Shown: positions 32,699-41,337, numbered from the stretch's first letter. The stretch: 53,175 nt of DNA from JAAYEA01 sp012689325 (GCA_036841525.1 DAITVZ010000030.1:1-53175); one strand, 5' to 3'. The notes: generated from the letters alone by a model not told the origin. Made by a program: numbers and translations.

Positions 32699-33682
32699 GT
32701 GGGAGCGCACATTTTTCTAGTTGGAGAGGGCAATTTCGATATATGTGTCCGGCGGGGCCTGTATGGCTGTGTAGCACCATCCCTCGAGTGGAACACAGCA
32801 GAGATCATTGCTGGCGTCTTGTCCATCGAGATCGGCGATCTCGTCTTTTTCTATGTGAAGAACCAGGGTGTCTATGGCCTCTGGAAGGTAACAGCTGGCC
32901 CTTTCTTTGATGAAGCTCAAGTGTGGAGTAACCAGGAACAGGCATACCCATATCGTTTTACGTTTGAGCCATATTTCGGACATTTCCCCCGGCCCATCTC
33001 CCTGACCGATATCCTTGATCTTCATGACAAGGGGCGTATCTGGACCTTCGACCTGAATCCTGTGCAGAAGAAGAACCAAAACAAGATCACGATGGATGAG
33101 GCCCGAGAGCTGTTGCGATTGCTGCTTCGCAACAACCCCCGTCGCGAAGCGGAGAAGCCAGTGCTGGAGCCGTATATCCCGCCGGCAACCTCTCGAGATG
33201 TCCGAGTGGACCTTTCCTCGAGCGCGAATGGCCGCGTCCGGTATGAAGGTTGGCTGAATGCCTGGTTCATTTCTGCTCTGGCTCGTGGCGAACTGAGAAG
33301 CTTGCTTGGAAACTATCGCGAGTTTCTGAATCTGGTGCCCACTAGCTTCAATAGGGTCATGGATATCTTTCTGACCCACGTAGCCCAGATTGACTCCATC
33401 GAAGTACTCCACAAATTCACCTGCATTGAGCTGAAAGCAGACAGAGCCACAGAACAGGATCTGGCCCAGGTTCTGAGGTATGAGGATTGGCTGGCGCGCA
33501 AGCTTGCCGGTGGTGATCACGAGATGATCCAGACCGTGCTTGTGGCTAGCCGGTTTTCCGACGATGTGCTAGACTATGTGAAAGCACGTCAACGTGTCGA
33601 GGAAAAAACCGTGAGATTGATCAGCTACCAGGTCGAACCCAACTGTGTCACGATCCTACTGAACGAGGAGCGACCGGGCTAG
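32699..33682 (+). CDS. EVE-domain PD-(D/E)XK nuclease (putative modification-dependent restriction)
   Basis: A 327-residue fusion. The N-terminal 130 residues look like an EVE/PUA-fold domain (GDLVFFYVKNQGVYGLWKV, YPYRFTFEP), which in other proteins binds modified bases. The C-terminal part (about 175-320) resembles NucS/DUF91-type nucleases: E244-L-K246 in FTCIELKADRATEQ, followed by the helix AQVLRYEDWL with the Q-x3-Y pattern. A type IV-like restriction role is an inference. The start is GTG with GGAGG about 10 bases upstream. The NgoMIV-like gene follows after 45 bases. Confidence 0.72.
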   Translation: MGAHIFLVGEGNFDICVRRGLYGCVAPSLEWNTAEIIAGVLSIEIGDLVFFYVKNQGVYGLWKVTAGPFFDEAQVWSNQEQAYPYRFTFEPYFGHFPRPISLTDILDLHDKGRIWTFDLNPVQKKNQNKITMDEARELLRLLLRNNPRREAEKPVLEPYIPPATSRDVRVDLSSSANGRVRYEGWLNAWFISALARGELRSLLGNYREFLNLVPTSFNRVMDIFLTHVAQIDSIEVLHKFTCIELKADRATEQDLAQVLRYEDWLARKLAGGDHEMIQTVLVASRFSDDVLDYVKARQRVEEKTVRLISYQVEPNCVTILLNEERPG

Positions 33683-33727
33683 CCGGGGCAGGCAGCAAGA
33701 GTTCGCTATGCCGCAGGAGGAAAGGCA

Positions 33728-34498
33728 GTGAACGCGGAGAGGTTGCGTAGTCGAGAACGCCTGCAAGGTATGCAGTATCTAGGGCGGGAGCTGAGGTGGT
33801 GGACTCGGGAGTTGCCACCTGATTCGGTTTCTCAGAGGTTCGTAGATGCGCTTGTTAGTTACCATAACTTTCGGTCGCCTCAGTCTCCTATTGGAGAGAT
33901 GGCTCCGGGTAGGCTCGCTGAACTCACTCGCGCTTTTCTGGACGAAGCCCTCCACCGACTCATTCCGCCGTCAGCCGGATGGCTTGTTACCAGAGACGCG
34001 CGCCTATTCCGGGACTGCGAGTACCTTGGTAGCCTGGGGGGCCTCTATGAGGCCGACTCCAAGCCATCTGGGAGCATTGCAGATCGCTACCTTGTACCTG
34101 AGGTCTTTGTTGGTAAGGTTGCGCCAGGCAGTTGCAGCCGCCGTCTGTGCGGGCCGGCAGGCGAAGTGTGGACCCTCCACGCCATGGTCTTTTGTGTCGG
34201 AGACGTGTCGGCTGAAGTGGGCTCAAGACCAGTGAGCGAGTATCACTGTTTGATTCGCAACCGCAAAGGTCGTCTGCCCCATATCCTGGCCGTTACAGCC
34301 GAGCCTCTCCCCACCCGCATTGCCTCGCTAGCTTTGGGCACTGGCGATCTGGATTGCGTATATCACTTTGCGTTATACGAACTGGAGCAAGCCATCAAAG
34401 AAGTGGACAACGAGGACCAGATGGATATGCTTCAGACGCTCATCCAGGGCCGGCGGCTTCGCGATATCAGCGATCTGCCCTTCGATCTGGCCACCTAG
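33728..34498 (+). CDS. NgoMIV-family type II restriction enzyme, probably inactive
   Basis: A 256-residue protein whose last 85 residues match the NgoMIV family (GCCGGC-cutting) closely: LIRNRKGRLPHILAVTAEP, LALGTGDLDCVYHFALYEL and DISDLPFDLAT. From memory NgoMIV has PD...SCKW at the active site. Here the aligned positions read VPEVF and VFCVGDV, so the lysine is missing. In the +1 frame the same DNA reads CRLKWAQD, like part of CKWTIRSDRAQN. Two indels that restore the frame would explain this. No cognate methyltransferase is present. It may be a decaying gene or a divergent homologue. Confidence 0.72.
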   Translation: MNAERLRSRERLQGMQYLGRELRWWTRELPPDSVSQRFVDALVSYHNFRSPQSPIGEMAPGRLAELTRAFLDEALHRLIPPSAGWLVTRDARLFRDCEYLGSLGGLYEADSKPSGSIADRYLVPEVFVGKVAPGSCSRRLCGPAGEVWTLHAMVFCVGDVSAEVGSRPVSEYHCLIRNRKGRLPHILAVTAEPLPTRIASLALGTGDLDCVYHFALYELEQAIKEVDNEDQMDMLQTLIQGRRLRDISDLPFDLAT

Positions 34499-34525
34499 GC
34501 TCGCCCAGAGATAGTCTGCGCCTAC

Positions 34526-34576
34526 TCACGGCGCCGGCATGTCCGGCGGCTCCGCCAGCAGCCCCTTGAGCCGCGC
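34526..34576 (-). pseudogene. C-terminal fragment of an FtsB/DivIC-like gene
   Basis: The minus strand encodes ARLKGLLAEPPDMPAP and a stop. The intact gene at 39784-40200 ends QRLKGLLAEPPHTPEP. Thirty-one bases (34544-34574) are identical to 39802-39832, and identity continues with three mismatches to 34530. No start or upstream part of the gene is left here. It marks a recombination edge. Confidence 0.85.
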
Positions 34577-34593
34577 CGAACACGAGTTGATCC

Positions 34594-37335
34594 ATGTCCA
34601 CACCCATCCTGGCCACGAAACTGTATATCCCGCCACCACGGCCCAAGAGCGTCCGGCGGCCTCGCCTGATCGAGCGGCTAAATGAGGGGCTGCGCCAAGA
34701 CGCGGGATTTGCCCGCAAGCTGACCCTCATCTCCGCCCCGGCCGGCTATGGGAAAACCGCGCTGGTCAGCGAATGGGTCGCCGATTGCGAGCGACTCGAA
34801 CCCAAGGTTCGCGCCGCCTGGCTGTCGCTCGACGGAGGGGACAGCGACCCCGCGCGCTTTCTGACGTATCTCGTCGCTGCTCTGCAAACGCTGGCCCTGC
34901 GCCAGGCCGAAGGGGTGGCGGCGAATATCGGGGAATGGGCGTTGGGCGCGCTCCAGTCCCCCCAGCCGCCTCCTACCGAAGCCATTCTGACAGCCCTGAT
35001 CAACGAGATCGCCGCCATCCCCGCCAGCTTTATCCTGGTCCTGGACGACTATCACGTTATCGATGCTCCAGCGGTTGACGTGTCGACGTCCGTCGACGCC
35101 GCCCTCGCTTTTTTGCTCGAGCACCTGCCAGCGCAGATGCACTTGGTCATCGCCACCCGCGAGGATCCCGCCCTGCCCCTGGCCCGCCTGCGCGCTCGGA
35201 ACCAGTTGACCGAGCTGCGCGCCGCCGACTTGCGCTTTACCCCCGCCGAGGCCGCCGAGTTTCTCCACCAGGTGATGGACCTGGATATCTCGGCGGAAGA
35301 CATCGCCGTGCTGGAAACCCGCACCGAGGGCTGGATTGCCGGCCTGCAGTTGGCCGCGATCTCCATGAGGGGGCGTCAAGACATCGCCGGCTTTATCAGA
35401 TCTTTCACTGGCAGCCACCAGTTCGTGCTGGATTATCTGGTGGAGGAGGTCTTGCGCCAGCAACCTGAAAGCGTCCAGGCCTTCCTGCTGCGCACCTCCA
35501 TCCTTGACCGCATGTGCGGACCCCTTTGTGACGCCGTTCTGCATGGGGATGCCACCCGGCAGCCCAGGCCCTCTGTTTCTGGCCAGGCTACCCTGGAGTA
35601 TCTCGAACATGCCAACCTGTTCATCGTCCCCCTGGACAACGAGCGACGTTGGTACCGCTATCATCATCTTCTCGCCGGATTGCTCCGACAGCGGCTGCAG
35701 CAGAGCGACAACGTGGCCGAGTACCACATCCGCGCCAGCCAGTGGTATGAAGACAACAGTCTGGAATTCGAGGCTTTTCACCATGCGACTGCCGCCAACG
35801 ATGTCGAGCGCGCCGAGCGCCTGATGGAGGGCAATGGGATGCCCTTGCATTCCCGCAGCGCAGTAAACGCCATCCTGGCGTGGCTGGCCTCCCTGCCCGA
35901 GTCGGTGCTGGACGCCAGACCTCTGTTGCGGGTAAGGTCGGCCACGATGGCGTTGACGGCCGGCCAGACCATTGGCGTGGAGGAGAAACTACAGGCGGCC
36001 GAAAAAGCCTTGGGGCAGGCCGAGCTTGATCCGCAAACCGGCGACCTGATCGGGCAGATCGCCTGCGCCAGGGCCACCTTGGCGGTCACCCGCTACCAGC
36101 CGGAAGAGATGGCCGTCCAAGCGCGCCGCGCCCTGGAGTATCTGCTTCCCGAGAATCGGCGTTTCCGCTTTACGGCTAACTGGGCGCTTTCGGCTGCCTA
36201 TCGATTTCAGGGTGACCGCGCCGCGGCCCGTCGGGCTTTGACGGAAGCCTTATCCATCAGCGAGTCGTCTACGAGGATGTTTTCCAGGATACTAGCGGTC
36301 ATCCACCTGGGGCGGCTCCAGGAATTGGACAACCAGTTCTGCCAGGCAGCCGAGACCTATCGGCGCGTGCTGCAGATGGTGAGCGAGCAGCCGCAACCGA
36401 ATGCCAGCGACGCGCATCTCGGCCTGGCCCGCATCTACTACGAATGGAACGATCTGGATGCCGCAGAGCAGTACGGGCAGCAGGGCCTGCTGCTGGCGGG
36501 GCAATTTGATCGCACCCTCGATCGGTCCATTCACTGTGAGGTGTTTCTGGCCCGCCTGAAGCTAGCCCGAGGCGATGTGGCCGGCGCGGCTGCCATGTTA
36601 GCGGAGGCGGAGCAGTCCGTGCTTCAGCACAACTTTGTGCAGCGGATGACAGAGGTAGCTGCTGCGCAGGTGTTGGTCCTGCTGCGCCAGGGTGATCTAG
36701 TCGCCGCCGCGCATCTCGTGCAAACTCGTGACCTGCCCATCAGCCAGGCCCGGGTGCTCCTGGCCCAGGGAGATGCGCCCGCGGCGCTGGCGTTGCTGAA
36801 GCCATTGCGCCAGCAGATGGAAGCCAAGGATTGGAAGGATGAACGGCTCAAGGTGATGATCCTGCAGGCGGTCGCTCTCCATGCGCACCGGGAGAAGGAC
36901 CAGGCCGTGCAACTCCTCGGCGAGGCGCTGGCGCTGGCCGAGCCGGGCGGCTTTACCCGTCTTTTTGTGGACGAAGGGCCGCCGATGGCCAGTCTATTGA
37001 CCGCAGCGTCGGCTCAAGGGCTCATGCCGGGCTATATCGCCAAGTTGCTGTCCGCGTTCGGAGCTGTGGCGCAGCCCGTTTCGGCCGGCCCGCAGACGAG
37101 CCCAGGCAAGGGGGAAGGCCGGTCCCCTGCCCAGCCGCTCATCGAGCCGCTGAGCCAACGCGAATTGGAGATCCTCAGGCTGATTGCCCAGGGGCTCTCG
37201 AACCGCGAGATTGGCGCGCGGCTGTTCCTTGCCCTGGACACGGTCAAGGGGCACAACCGCAGAATCTTTGACAAGCTCGACGTGCAGCGCCGCACCGAAG
37301 CCATCGCTCGCGCCCGCGAGCTGGGCCTGCTGTAG
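34594..37335 (+). CDS. LuxR-family ATP-dependent regulator, MalT type
   Basis: A 913-residue STAND regulator. The N-terminus ILATKLYIPPPRPKSVRRPRL is typical of the Chloroflexota members. Walker A is G51YGKT55, with LVLDDYH as Walker B. A helical tetratricopeptide-like middle part spans about 400-800, and the C-terminal LuxR DNA-binding domain (about 850-913) shows LSQRELEILRLIAQGLSN. It probably binds an inducer and ATP and then activates nearby genes. The small-protein genes just downstream are the likely targets. The regulator starts right after the FtsB tail fragment. Confidence 0.92.
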   Translation: MSTPILATKLYIPPPRPKSVRRPRLIERLNEGLRQDAGFARKLTLISAPAGYGKTALVSEWVADCERLEPKVRAAWLSLDGGDSDPARFLTYLVAALQTLALRQAEGVAANIGEWALGALQSPQPPPTEAILTALINEIAAIPASFILVLDDYHVIDAPAVDVSTSVDAALAFLLEHLPAQMHLVIATREDPALPLARLRARNQLTELRAADLRFTPAEAAEFLHQVMDLDISAEDIAVLETRTEGWIAGLQLAAISMRGRQDIAGFIRSFTGSHQFVLDYLVEEVLRQQPESVQAFLLRTSILDRMCGPLCDAVLHGDATRQPRPSVSGQATLEYLEHANLFIVPLDNERRWYRYHHLLAGLLRQRLQQSDNVAEYHIRASQWYEDNSLEFEAFHHATAANDVERAERLMEGNGMPLHSRSAVNAILAWLASLPESVLDARPLLRVRSATMALTAGQTIGVEEKLQAAEKALGQAELDPQTGDLIGQIACARATLAVTRYQPEEMAVQARRALEYLLPENRRFRFTANWALSAAYRFQGDRAAARRALTEALSISESSTRMFSRILAVIHLGRLQELDNQFCQAAETYRRVLQMVSEQPQPNASDAHLGLARIYYEWNDLDAAEQYGQQGLLLAGQFDRTLDRSIHCEVFLARLKLARGDVAGAAAMLAEAEQSVLQHNFVQRMTEVAAAQVLVLLRQGDLVAAAHLVQTRDLPISQARVLLAQGDAPAALALLKPLRQQMEAKDWKDERLKVMILQAVALHAHREKDQAVQLLGEALALAEPGGFTRLFVDEGPPMASLLTAASAQGLMPGYIAKLLSAFGAVAQPVSAGPQTSPGKGEGRSPAQPLIEPLSQRELEILRLIAQGLSNREIGARLFLALDTVKGHNRRIFDKLDVQRRTEAIARARELGLL

Positions 37336-37432
37336 CCACAAGCGCCCGCTTTTCCCCCTGAGAATCGCACACAGATGCGGACGGATCGAACGGATCAGGA
37401 TATATGTGAAAGCATCCGGGTCATCCGCCCGG

Positions 37433-37446
37433 TATTCCATGCCGCC
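37433..37446. repeat. Single copy of the ATTCCAT hairpin
   Basis: GGTATTCCATGCCG, similar to the unit at 1-54. The rest of the gap 37336-37605 has a degenerate GGATC-rich repeat (37370-37455, CGGACGGATC, CCGATCCGTG), similar to 47820-47890, and no other clear signal. Confidence 0.5.
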
Positions 37447-37605
37447 CGATCCGTGTCCCTACCCCCTCTTGTCAGTAGATCAAAAACAACACTGCCACCC
37501 CACACCAAAGTGTCTGTACAGTAACACCGTGCAGGCCCTATACTCCTTGTGTATTGAGCGGATCCACCATGGATTGCGACAACCAGCCTGCACAGGTAAA
37601 GGACC

Positions 37606-37890
37606 ATGCCAGACACGGAACTCGACCCTAAAACCGGCCCGGAGCAGCCCGAGGTCTACCAGATCAGGATCAAGGGCCAGTTGGGTCCGGAGTGGGCCGA
37701 CTGGTTTGGCGGCCTGACCATCACGCTGGAAGAGAACGGCGATACGCTGCTCACCGGCCCGGTGATTGACCAGGCTGCCCTGCATGGCTTGCTGAAAAAA
37801 GTGCGCGATCTAGGAATCCCATTGGTCTCGGTCGTTCAAGTCCAGATTGATCAAACCCGCCCGAGTCGTTCAGAGAAGGAGGAAGAATGA
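37606..37890 (+). CDS. Small conserved protein typical of LuxR/MalT loci
   Basis: A 94-residue protein with YQIRIKGQLGPEWADWFGGL and ITLEENGDTLLTGPVIDQAAL, ending in a charged tail. I recall such proteins next to MalT-type regulators and membrane proteins in Chloroflexota. The fold and function are unknown. It overlaps the next start by four bases (ATGA), so translation is coupled. Confidence 0.75.
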   Translation: MPDTELDPKTGPEQPEVYQIRIKGQLGPEWADWFGGLTITLEENGDTLLTGPVIDQAALHGLLKKVRDLGIPLVSVVQVQIDQTRPSRSEKEEE

Positions 37891-38588
37891 ACACCACTCT
37901 CAAGGCCGCCAGAATCGCAGGCCTGCTCTATCTTGTTTACATCGTGGTTCATGCTTCGGCAAATGCGCTGGGCCGTTCCGGGATAATCGTCTACGGCGAC
38001 GCTGCGACAACCGCCGCGAATATCATGGCTTCCGCAACGCGGTTTCGGATTGGCTTCGTGCTCGATCTGTTCGCGGCTGTGCTATTCCTTCTGGCAGCGT
38101 GGGCCTTGTATCGGCTGCTGAGGCCAGTTAACGACAACCTGGCCTTGCTGTTCCTGCTGTTGAACCTGGGCGGTGTCGTCATTCAGTGCGCCAGCGACCT
38201 CTCTCTGCTCGGCAGCCAGATGCTTGTGAGCGGCGCGGATTACACTGAAGTGTTCCAGGCCGATCAACTGGGAGCCCTTGCCATGTCGTCTCTGTATCTG
38301 TACCAGAGTGGGTTTATGGTCGCTCAGGTATTCTATGGCGCCTGGCTCTTGCCGCTGGGTTACTTGGTCTTCAAGTCGGGCTTCCTTCCCAGGATACTGG
38401 GCATCGTGTTGATGATCCACTGCTGTACCTGGCTGATGACTTCCCTTCTGTTCTTCCTCTTCCCAGGGTTCACTGCAATCACCTATGTAAGCTGGCCGCT
38501 TGGGTTCATTGCGGAATTTGGGCTCACCTTGTGGCTGCTGATCGCGGGCGCAAAGGATCAGAAACCCGCCTTGGCGGAGGCTCGCTGA
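37887..38588 (+). CDS. DUF4386 family membrane protein
   Basis: A 233-residue protein with about six membrane segments. The N-terminus MNTTLKAARIAGLLYLVYIVV, followed by segments such as MASATRFRIGFVLDLFAAVLF and YGAWLLPLGYLVFKSGFLPR, matches DUF4386. No function is known. It is coupled to the upstream small gene. Confidence 0.8.
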   Translation: MNTTLKAARIAGLLYLVYIVVHASANALGRSGIIVYGDAATTAANIMASATRFRIGFVLDLFAAVLFLLAAWALYRLLRPVNDNLALLFLLLNLGGVVIQCASDLSLLGSQMLVSGADYTEVFQADQLGALAMSSLYLYQSGFMVAQVFYGAWLLPLGYLVFKSGFLPRILGIVLMIHCCTWLMTSLLFFLFPGFTAITYVSWPLGFIAEFGLTLWLLIAGAKDQKPALAEAR

Positions 38589-38624
38589 GAGACTCGTCCA
38601 CCGGATGCGCAAAGGAGAGAAAAA

Positions 38625-39035
38625 GTGAATATGAGCACACCCCCTACGAAAGAGCGCGACACGAGAGTCCTGCTCTCAACCCTATGGATCGTGGTCATGA
38701 TCAACATGCTGGAAGCGGACATCCTCTCGCTGAACATCCCAGGCTCGGCGGAAGAAGTGGCCAGAACCTCGGCCAGCACCGGCGCATCCATTCCCCAGCT
38801 GATGTTGGGCGGCGCGATCATGGGGGAACTCGCCATCGCCATGATCATCCTTTCCCGCGTGCTAAAGCACGGGATCAATCGCTGGGCCAATGTCGTCATG
38901 GGCGTTATCACCATGGCGTATATCTGGGGCGGTGCTGCGCCGTACCCTCACTACCTGTTCATCGCCACCGTCGAGACCGTCTGCTTGCTGCTCATCGTTG
39001 GGTGCGCCTGGAAGTGGCGCCGTGTTGATGCCTGA
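38625..39035 (+). CDS. Four-span membrane protein (DUF6326-like)
   Basis: A 136-residue protein with about four membrane segments. TLWIVVMINMLEADILSL and NRWANVVMGVITMAYIWGG suggest the DUF6326 family. GTG at 38625 lies 6 bases after AAAGGAGAG; an ATG two codons on is possible. Function unknown. It is 36 bases after the DUF4386 gene. Confidence 0.72.
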   Translation: MNMSTPPTKERDTRVLLSTLWIVVMINMLEADILSLNIPGSAEEVARTSASTGASIPQLMLGGAIMGELAIAMIILSRVLKHGINRWANVVMGVITMAYIWGGAAPYPHYLFIATVETVCLLLIVGCAWKWRRVDA

Positions 39036-39064
39036 TCTATTCAGCAGAAAAGGAGACCAAACCC

Positions 39065-39724
39065 ATGAAGACCCTGCAAAAGCTCGGCGGCTTTGCCGCC
39101 CTCTATCTGGCCATCGCCTACCTGATCGGCATGGCGATCTTTCTCGTCGTGCTGGACTACCCCAGCATCACCGACCCGGCCCAAAAGGTGGCCCTGCTCG
39201 TCGAGAGGCAGATGGTCACCTTCTCGACGAACCTGCTCATGTACGTGTTCTTTGGCGTTCTCCTGATCGTCCTGGCGCTGGCGTTGCACGACCGGCTTAA
39301 GGCCGGCGCGCCGGCGATCATGCAGGTGGCCACCGTGATCGGGATCATCTGGGCTGGCTCGCTGATTGCCAGCGGCATGGTCGCCAATGCCGGGATCGCC
39401 CCAGTCGTCGCGCTCTATGACCAAGACCCAACCCAGGCCGCGTTGACCTGGCAAGGAATAGAGACCGTGGCAAACGGGCTGGGCAACGGCAATGGGGAGA
39501 TCCTGGGCGGCTTTTGGGCGCTGCTGGTCAGCCTGGCCGCGCTGCGGGCTGGCGGGCTGCCCAAGTGGCTGAACATCCTCGGCGTGCTGGTTGGCGTGGT
39601 CGGCATCCTCTCGCTGATCCCAGGGTTGACCGACCTGGTGGGCATCTTTGGCTTGGGCCAGATCATCTGGTTCGTCGGGCTGGGGATCGTGCTGCTGCGC
39701 GGCGATGCGGGCCGTTTGGCCTAG
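39065..39724 (+). CDS. Multi-pass membrane protein, DUF4386-like
   Basis: A 219-residue protein with about six to seven hydrophobic segments. The N-terminus LQKLGGFAALYLAIAYLIGMA and the C-terminal GLPKWLNILGVLVGVVGILS suggest a DUF4386 relative. Function unknown. It is the last of four small genes after the regulator. After it the second FtsB copy begins on the other strand. Confidence 0.7.
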   Translation: MKTLQKLGGFAALYLAIAYLIGMAIFLVVLDYPSITDPAQKVALLVERQMVTFSTNLLMYVFFGVLLIVLALALHDRLKAGAPAIMQVATVIGIIWAGSLIASGMVANAGIAPVVALYDQDPTQAALTWQGIETVANGLGNGNGEILGGFWALLVSLAALRAGGLPKWLNILGVLVGVVGILSLIPGLTDLVGIFGLGQIIWFVGLGIVLLRGDAGRLA

Positions 39725-39783
39725 CAGGGGAAGGGGACCTGATCATGCGCACCTATCGCAAGACGAGCCCTGGGTGCTGGCGC

Positions 39784-40200
39784 CTAGGGCTCCGGCGTGT
39801 GCGGCGGCTCCGCCAGCAGCCCCTTGAGCCGCTGCCAGAGCGACGGGGAGCCCGTTGGGGTGGGCGTGGTCGTGGGCACGGCGGTGGGCGTCGGCGTGGC
39901 GGTCACATCGGGGATGGCCATATAGACCTTCTCGCCGGGACGGCTCCACTTGAGCTCCTGGCGAGCCATCTTTTCGACGTAGGTGTCGGTCTGCACATAG
40001 TCGAGGTGCTCCTTGAGCGCGGCGCCCTCGGCCGCCAGCGTGGCGACCTCGGCCCCGGCCTCCTCGGCGCGGGCGCGGGCCTGGGAGCCCTGGATCGCCA
40101 CCTCGAAGAGCGCCACCAGATAGGCGACGAGCAGCGTCAGCCCGACCACCAGGGCGAGCTGGGACCACTTGACGGGCAGAGCACGCGACTTTTTGGCCAT
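39784..40200 (-). CDS. Septum formation initiator family protein (FtsB/DivIC-like)
   Basis: A 138-residue bitopic membrane protein: short basic N-terminus, one span (about 13-35), a coiled coil (about 38-65) and the conserved region YVEKMARQELKWSRPGEKVY. These proteins join FtsL and FtsQ at the division site. A Thr/Pro-rich linker and a C-terminal LWQRLKGLLAEPP tail are additions. AAGGGGAAT precedes the start. It lies 28 bases after the GNAT gene, probably in one transcript. The tail is duplicated at 34526-34576. Confidence 0.88.
   Translation of the reverse strand: MAKKSRALPVKWSQLALVVGLTLLVAYLVALFEVAIQGSQARARAEEAGAEVATLAAEGAALKEHLDYVQTDTYVEKMARQELKWSRPGEKVYMAIPDVTATPTPTAVPTTTPTPTGSPSLWQRLKGLLAEPPHTPEP
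39802..39832. repeat. 31-bp direct repeat, copy in the FtsB-like gene
   Basis: Identical to 34544-34574, in the same orientation. The two copies flank the regulator and small-gene block of about 5.2 kb. Confidence 0.9.
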
Positions 40201-40228
40201 GATTCCCCTTGGGGCCCGGCGGCCCGCG

Positions 40229-41302
40229 CTAGCTGGCGGGCGCGATGCCCAGTCGGTAGATGGGCCGATCCACGCCGCCGTAATCGTACTTGTAGCGCTC
40301 GTTGCCGCGCATGAAATCAAAGATGCGGTAGCCGCGCTGGATGGCGTCCTCGATCATGTAGCTCAGCAGCACCAGCCCCGGGCTCAGCGACATGAACAGC
40401 CCCGGCTCGTACCCCGAGTTGTAGAGCAGCATCTGGCCGTCGTGCAGCAAGCTGAAATAGGTGGCCACGGGCTGCTCGTCGAAATAGATAAAGCTCAATT
40501 GCAGCGCCTGGTCCTGTTGCAGCGCGCCGGCGATCGTGCGGAAGAACTGCCGGGTCTCGGCGTTCCAAAAGGCCTCCTTGGCCGGGTCGCTGCGCTCGTG
40601 CAGCCGGAAAAAGAGCTCCAGGTCCGCCTCCAGCTCGTCCGCGCCGCCGCTCACGCGCCAGCGGACGCTGGCCTCCCGCTCGGCCTTGCGGATCTTGCGC
40701 CGGATCTCGTGGCGCTGCTTCTTGTCCAGCGAGTCCAGGTAAGCCTCCCAGCTAGCGGGCAGCGCGATGATCGGGCAGACCTCTTCCTGGACCGTCTCGG
40801 CGCGCCAGCCGCTGGCCTGGGCCAGCCTGGGCAGCGCCTCCAGCGTCGGCGAGCCGCTCGGCAGGCAGTGCAGGTCCAGCAGCTCCCAATCGCCCTGTCC
40901 CTTCAGAAAATCCCACAAGGCCGCATAGACGGCGCCAGCTTGCTCCCGATCCACGATCAGGTCCAAATAGTCCGAGACCTCGGTGCCGCCGAGGGGGTGC
41001 AGGATGCGCCGGGCGGCGCCCTCGGGCAGCGGCTCGGGCCGCTCGATGCTCAGGCGCGGCAGCAACTCCCCCACGGCCACGCGCATCTCGTGGAGGAAAA
41101 GCGGGGCGATGCCCACCAGCCGCTCGCCCTCCCGCACGGTGATCAGGCGCAGCGTTTTGCCCTGCTGATACGCCGTCCACCAGGCCTTTTGCCAGAAGGG
41201 GCGCAGAAACGGCGCGGGCGTGACGCTGCGCGATAGCAGCGCTTCCCATTCGTCGCGCAGGCGGTCGAATACGGCGGGGTCGGTATCACATTGGACCTGC
41301 AT
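40229..41302 (-). CDS. GNAT-fold acetyltransferase of the CelD/BioF2 type
   Basis: A 357-residue protein with two GNAT-like halves (Acetyltransf_6 family, also related to FemAB). The motifs FLRPFWQKAWWTAYQQG, LDSLDKKQRHEIRRKIRKAE and YRIFDFMRGNERYKYDYGG are typical. It may add an acyl or aminoacyl group to a polysaccharide or a cell-wall precursor. It is the first gene of a two-gene unit with the FtsB-like gene. Confidence 0.85.
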   Translation of the reverse strand: MQVQCDTDPAVFDRLRDEWEALLSRSVTPAPFLRPFWQKAWWTAYQQGKTLRLITVREGERLVGIAPLFLHEMRVAVGELLPRLSIERPEPLPEGAARRILHPLGGTEVSDYLDLIVDREQAGAVYAALWDFLKGQGDWELLDLHCLPSGSPTLEALPRLAQASGWRAETVQEEVCPIIALPASWEAYLDSLDKKQRHEIRRKIRKAEREASVRWRVSGGADELEADLELFFRLHERSDPAKEAFWNAETRQFFRTIAGALQQDQALQLSFIYFDEQPVATYFSLLHDGQMLLYNSGYEPGLFMSLSPGLVLLSYMIEDAIQRGYRIFDFMRGNERYKYDYGGVDRPIYRLGIAPAS

Positions 41303-41337
41303 TTGCTCCCTTTCGTCCGGTGCTGCCTGACGCTCCC

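Larger units (their letters stand above)
32670..34520. other. Lower-GC island with two restriction-like genes
   Basis: Base and codon use change visibly: A/T-ending codons and A-rich stretches (for example around 33061-33120) contrast with the near-uniform G/C third positions on either side. The island covers the EVE-nuclease and the NgoMIV-like gene and ends at the FtsB tail fragment. This suggests transfer from a lower-GC source. Confidence 0.75.

Noticed and set aside
34594..39832. Composite transposon or integrated phage
   Set aside because: No transposase, integrase or structural phage gene is inside; the repeats are pieces of a coding gene, not terminal inverted repeats.
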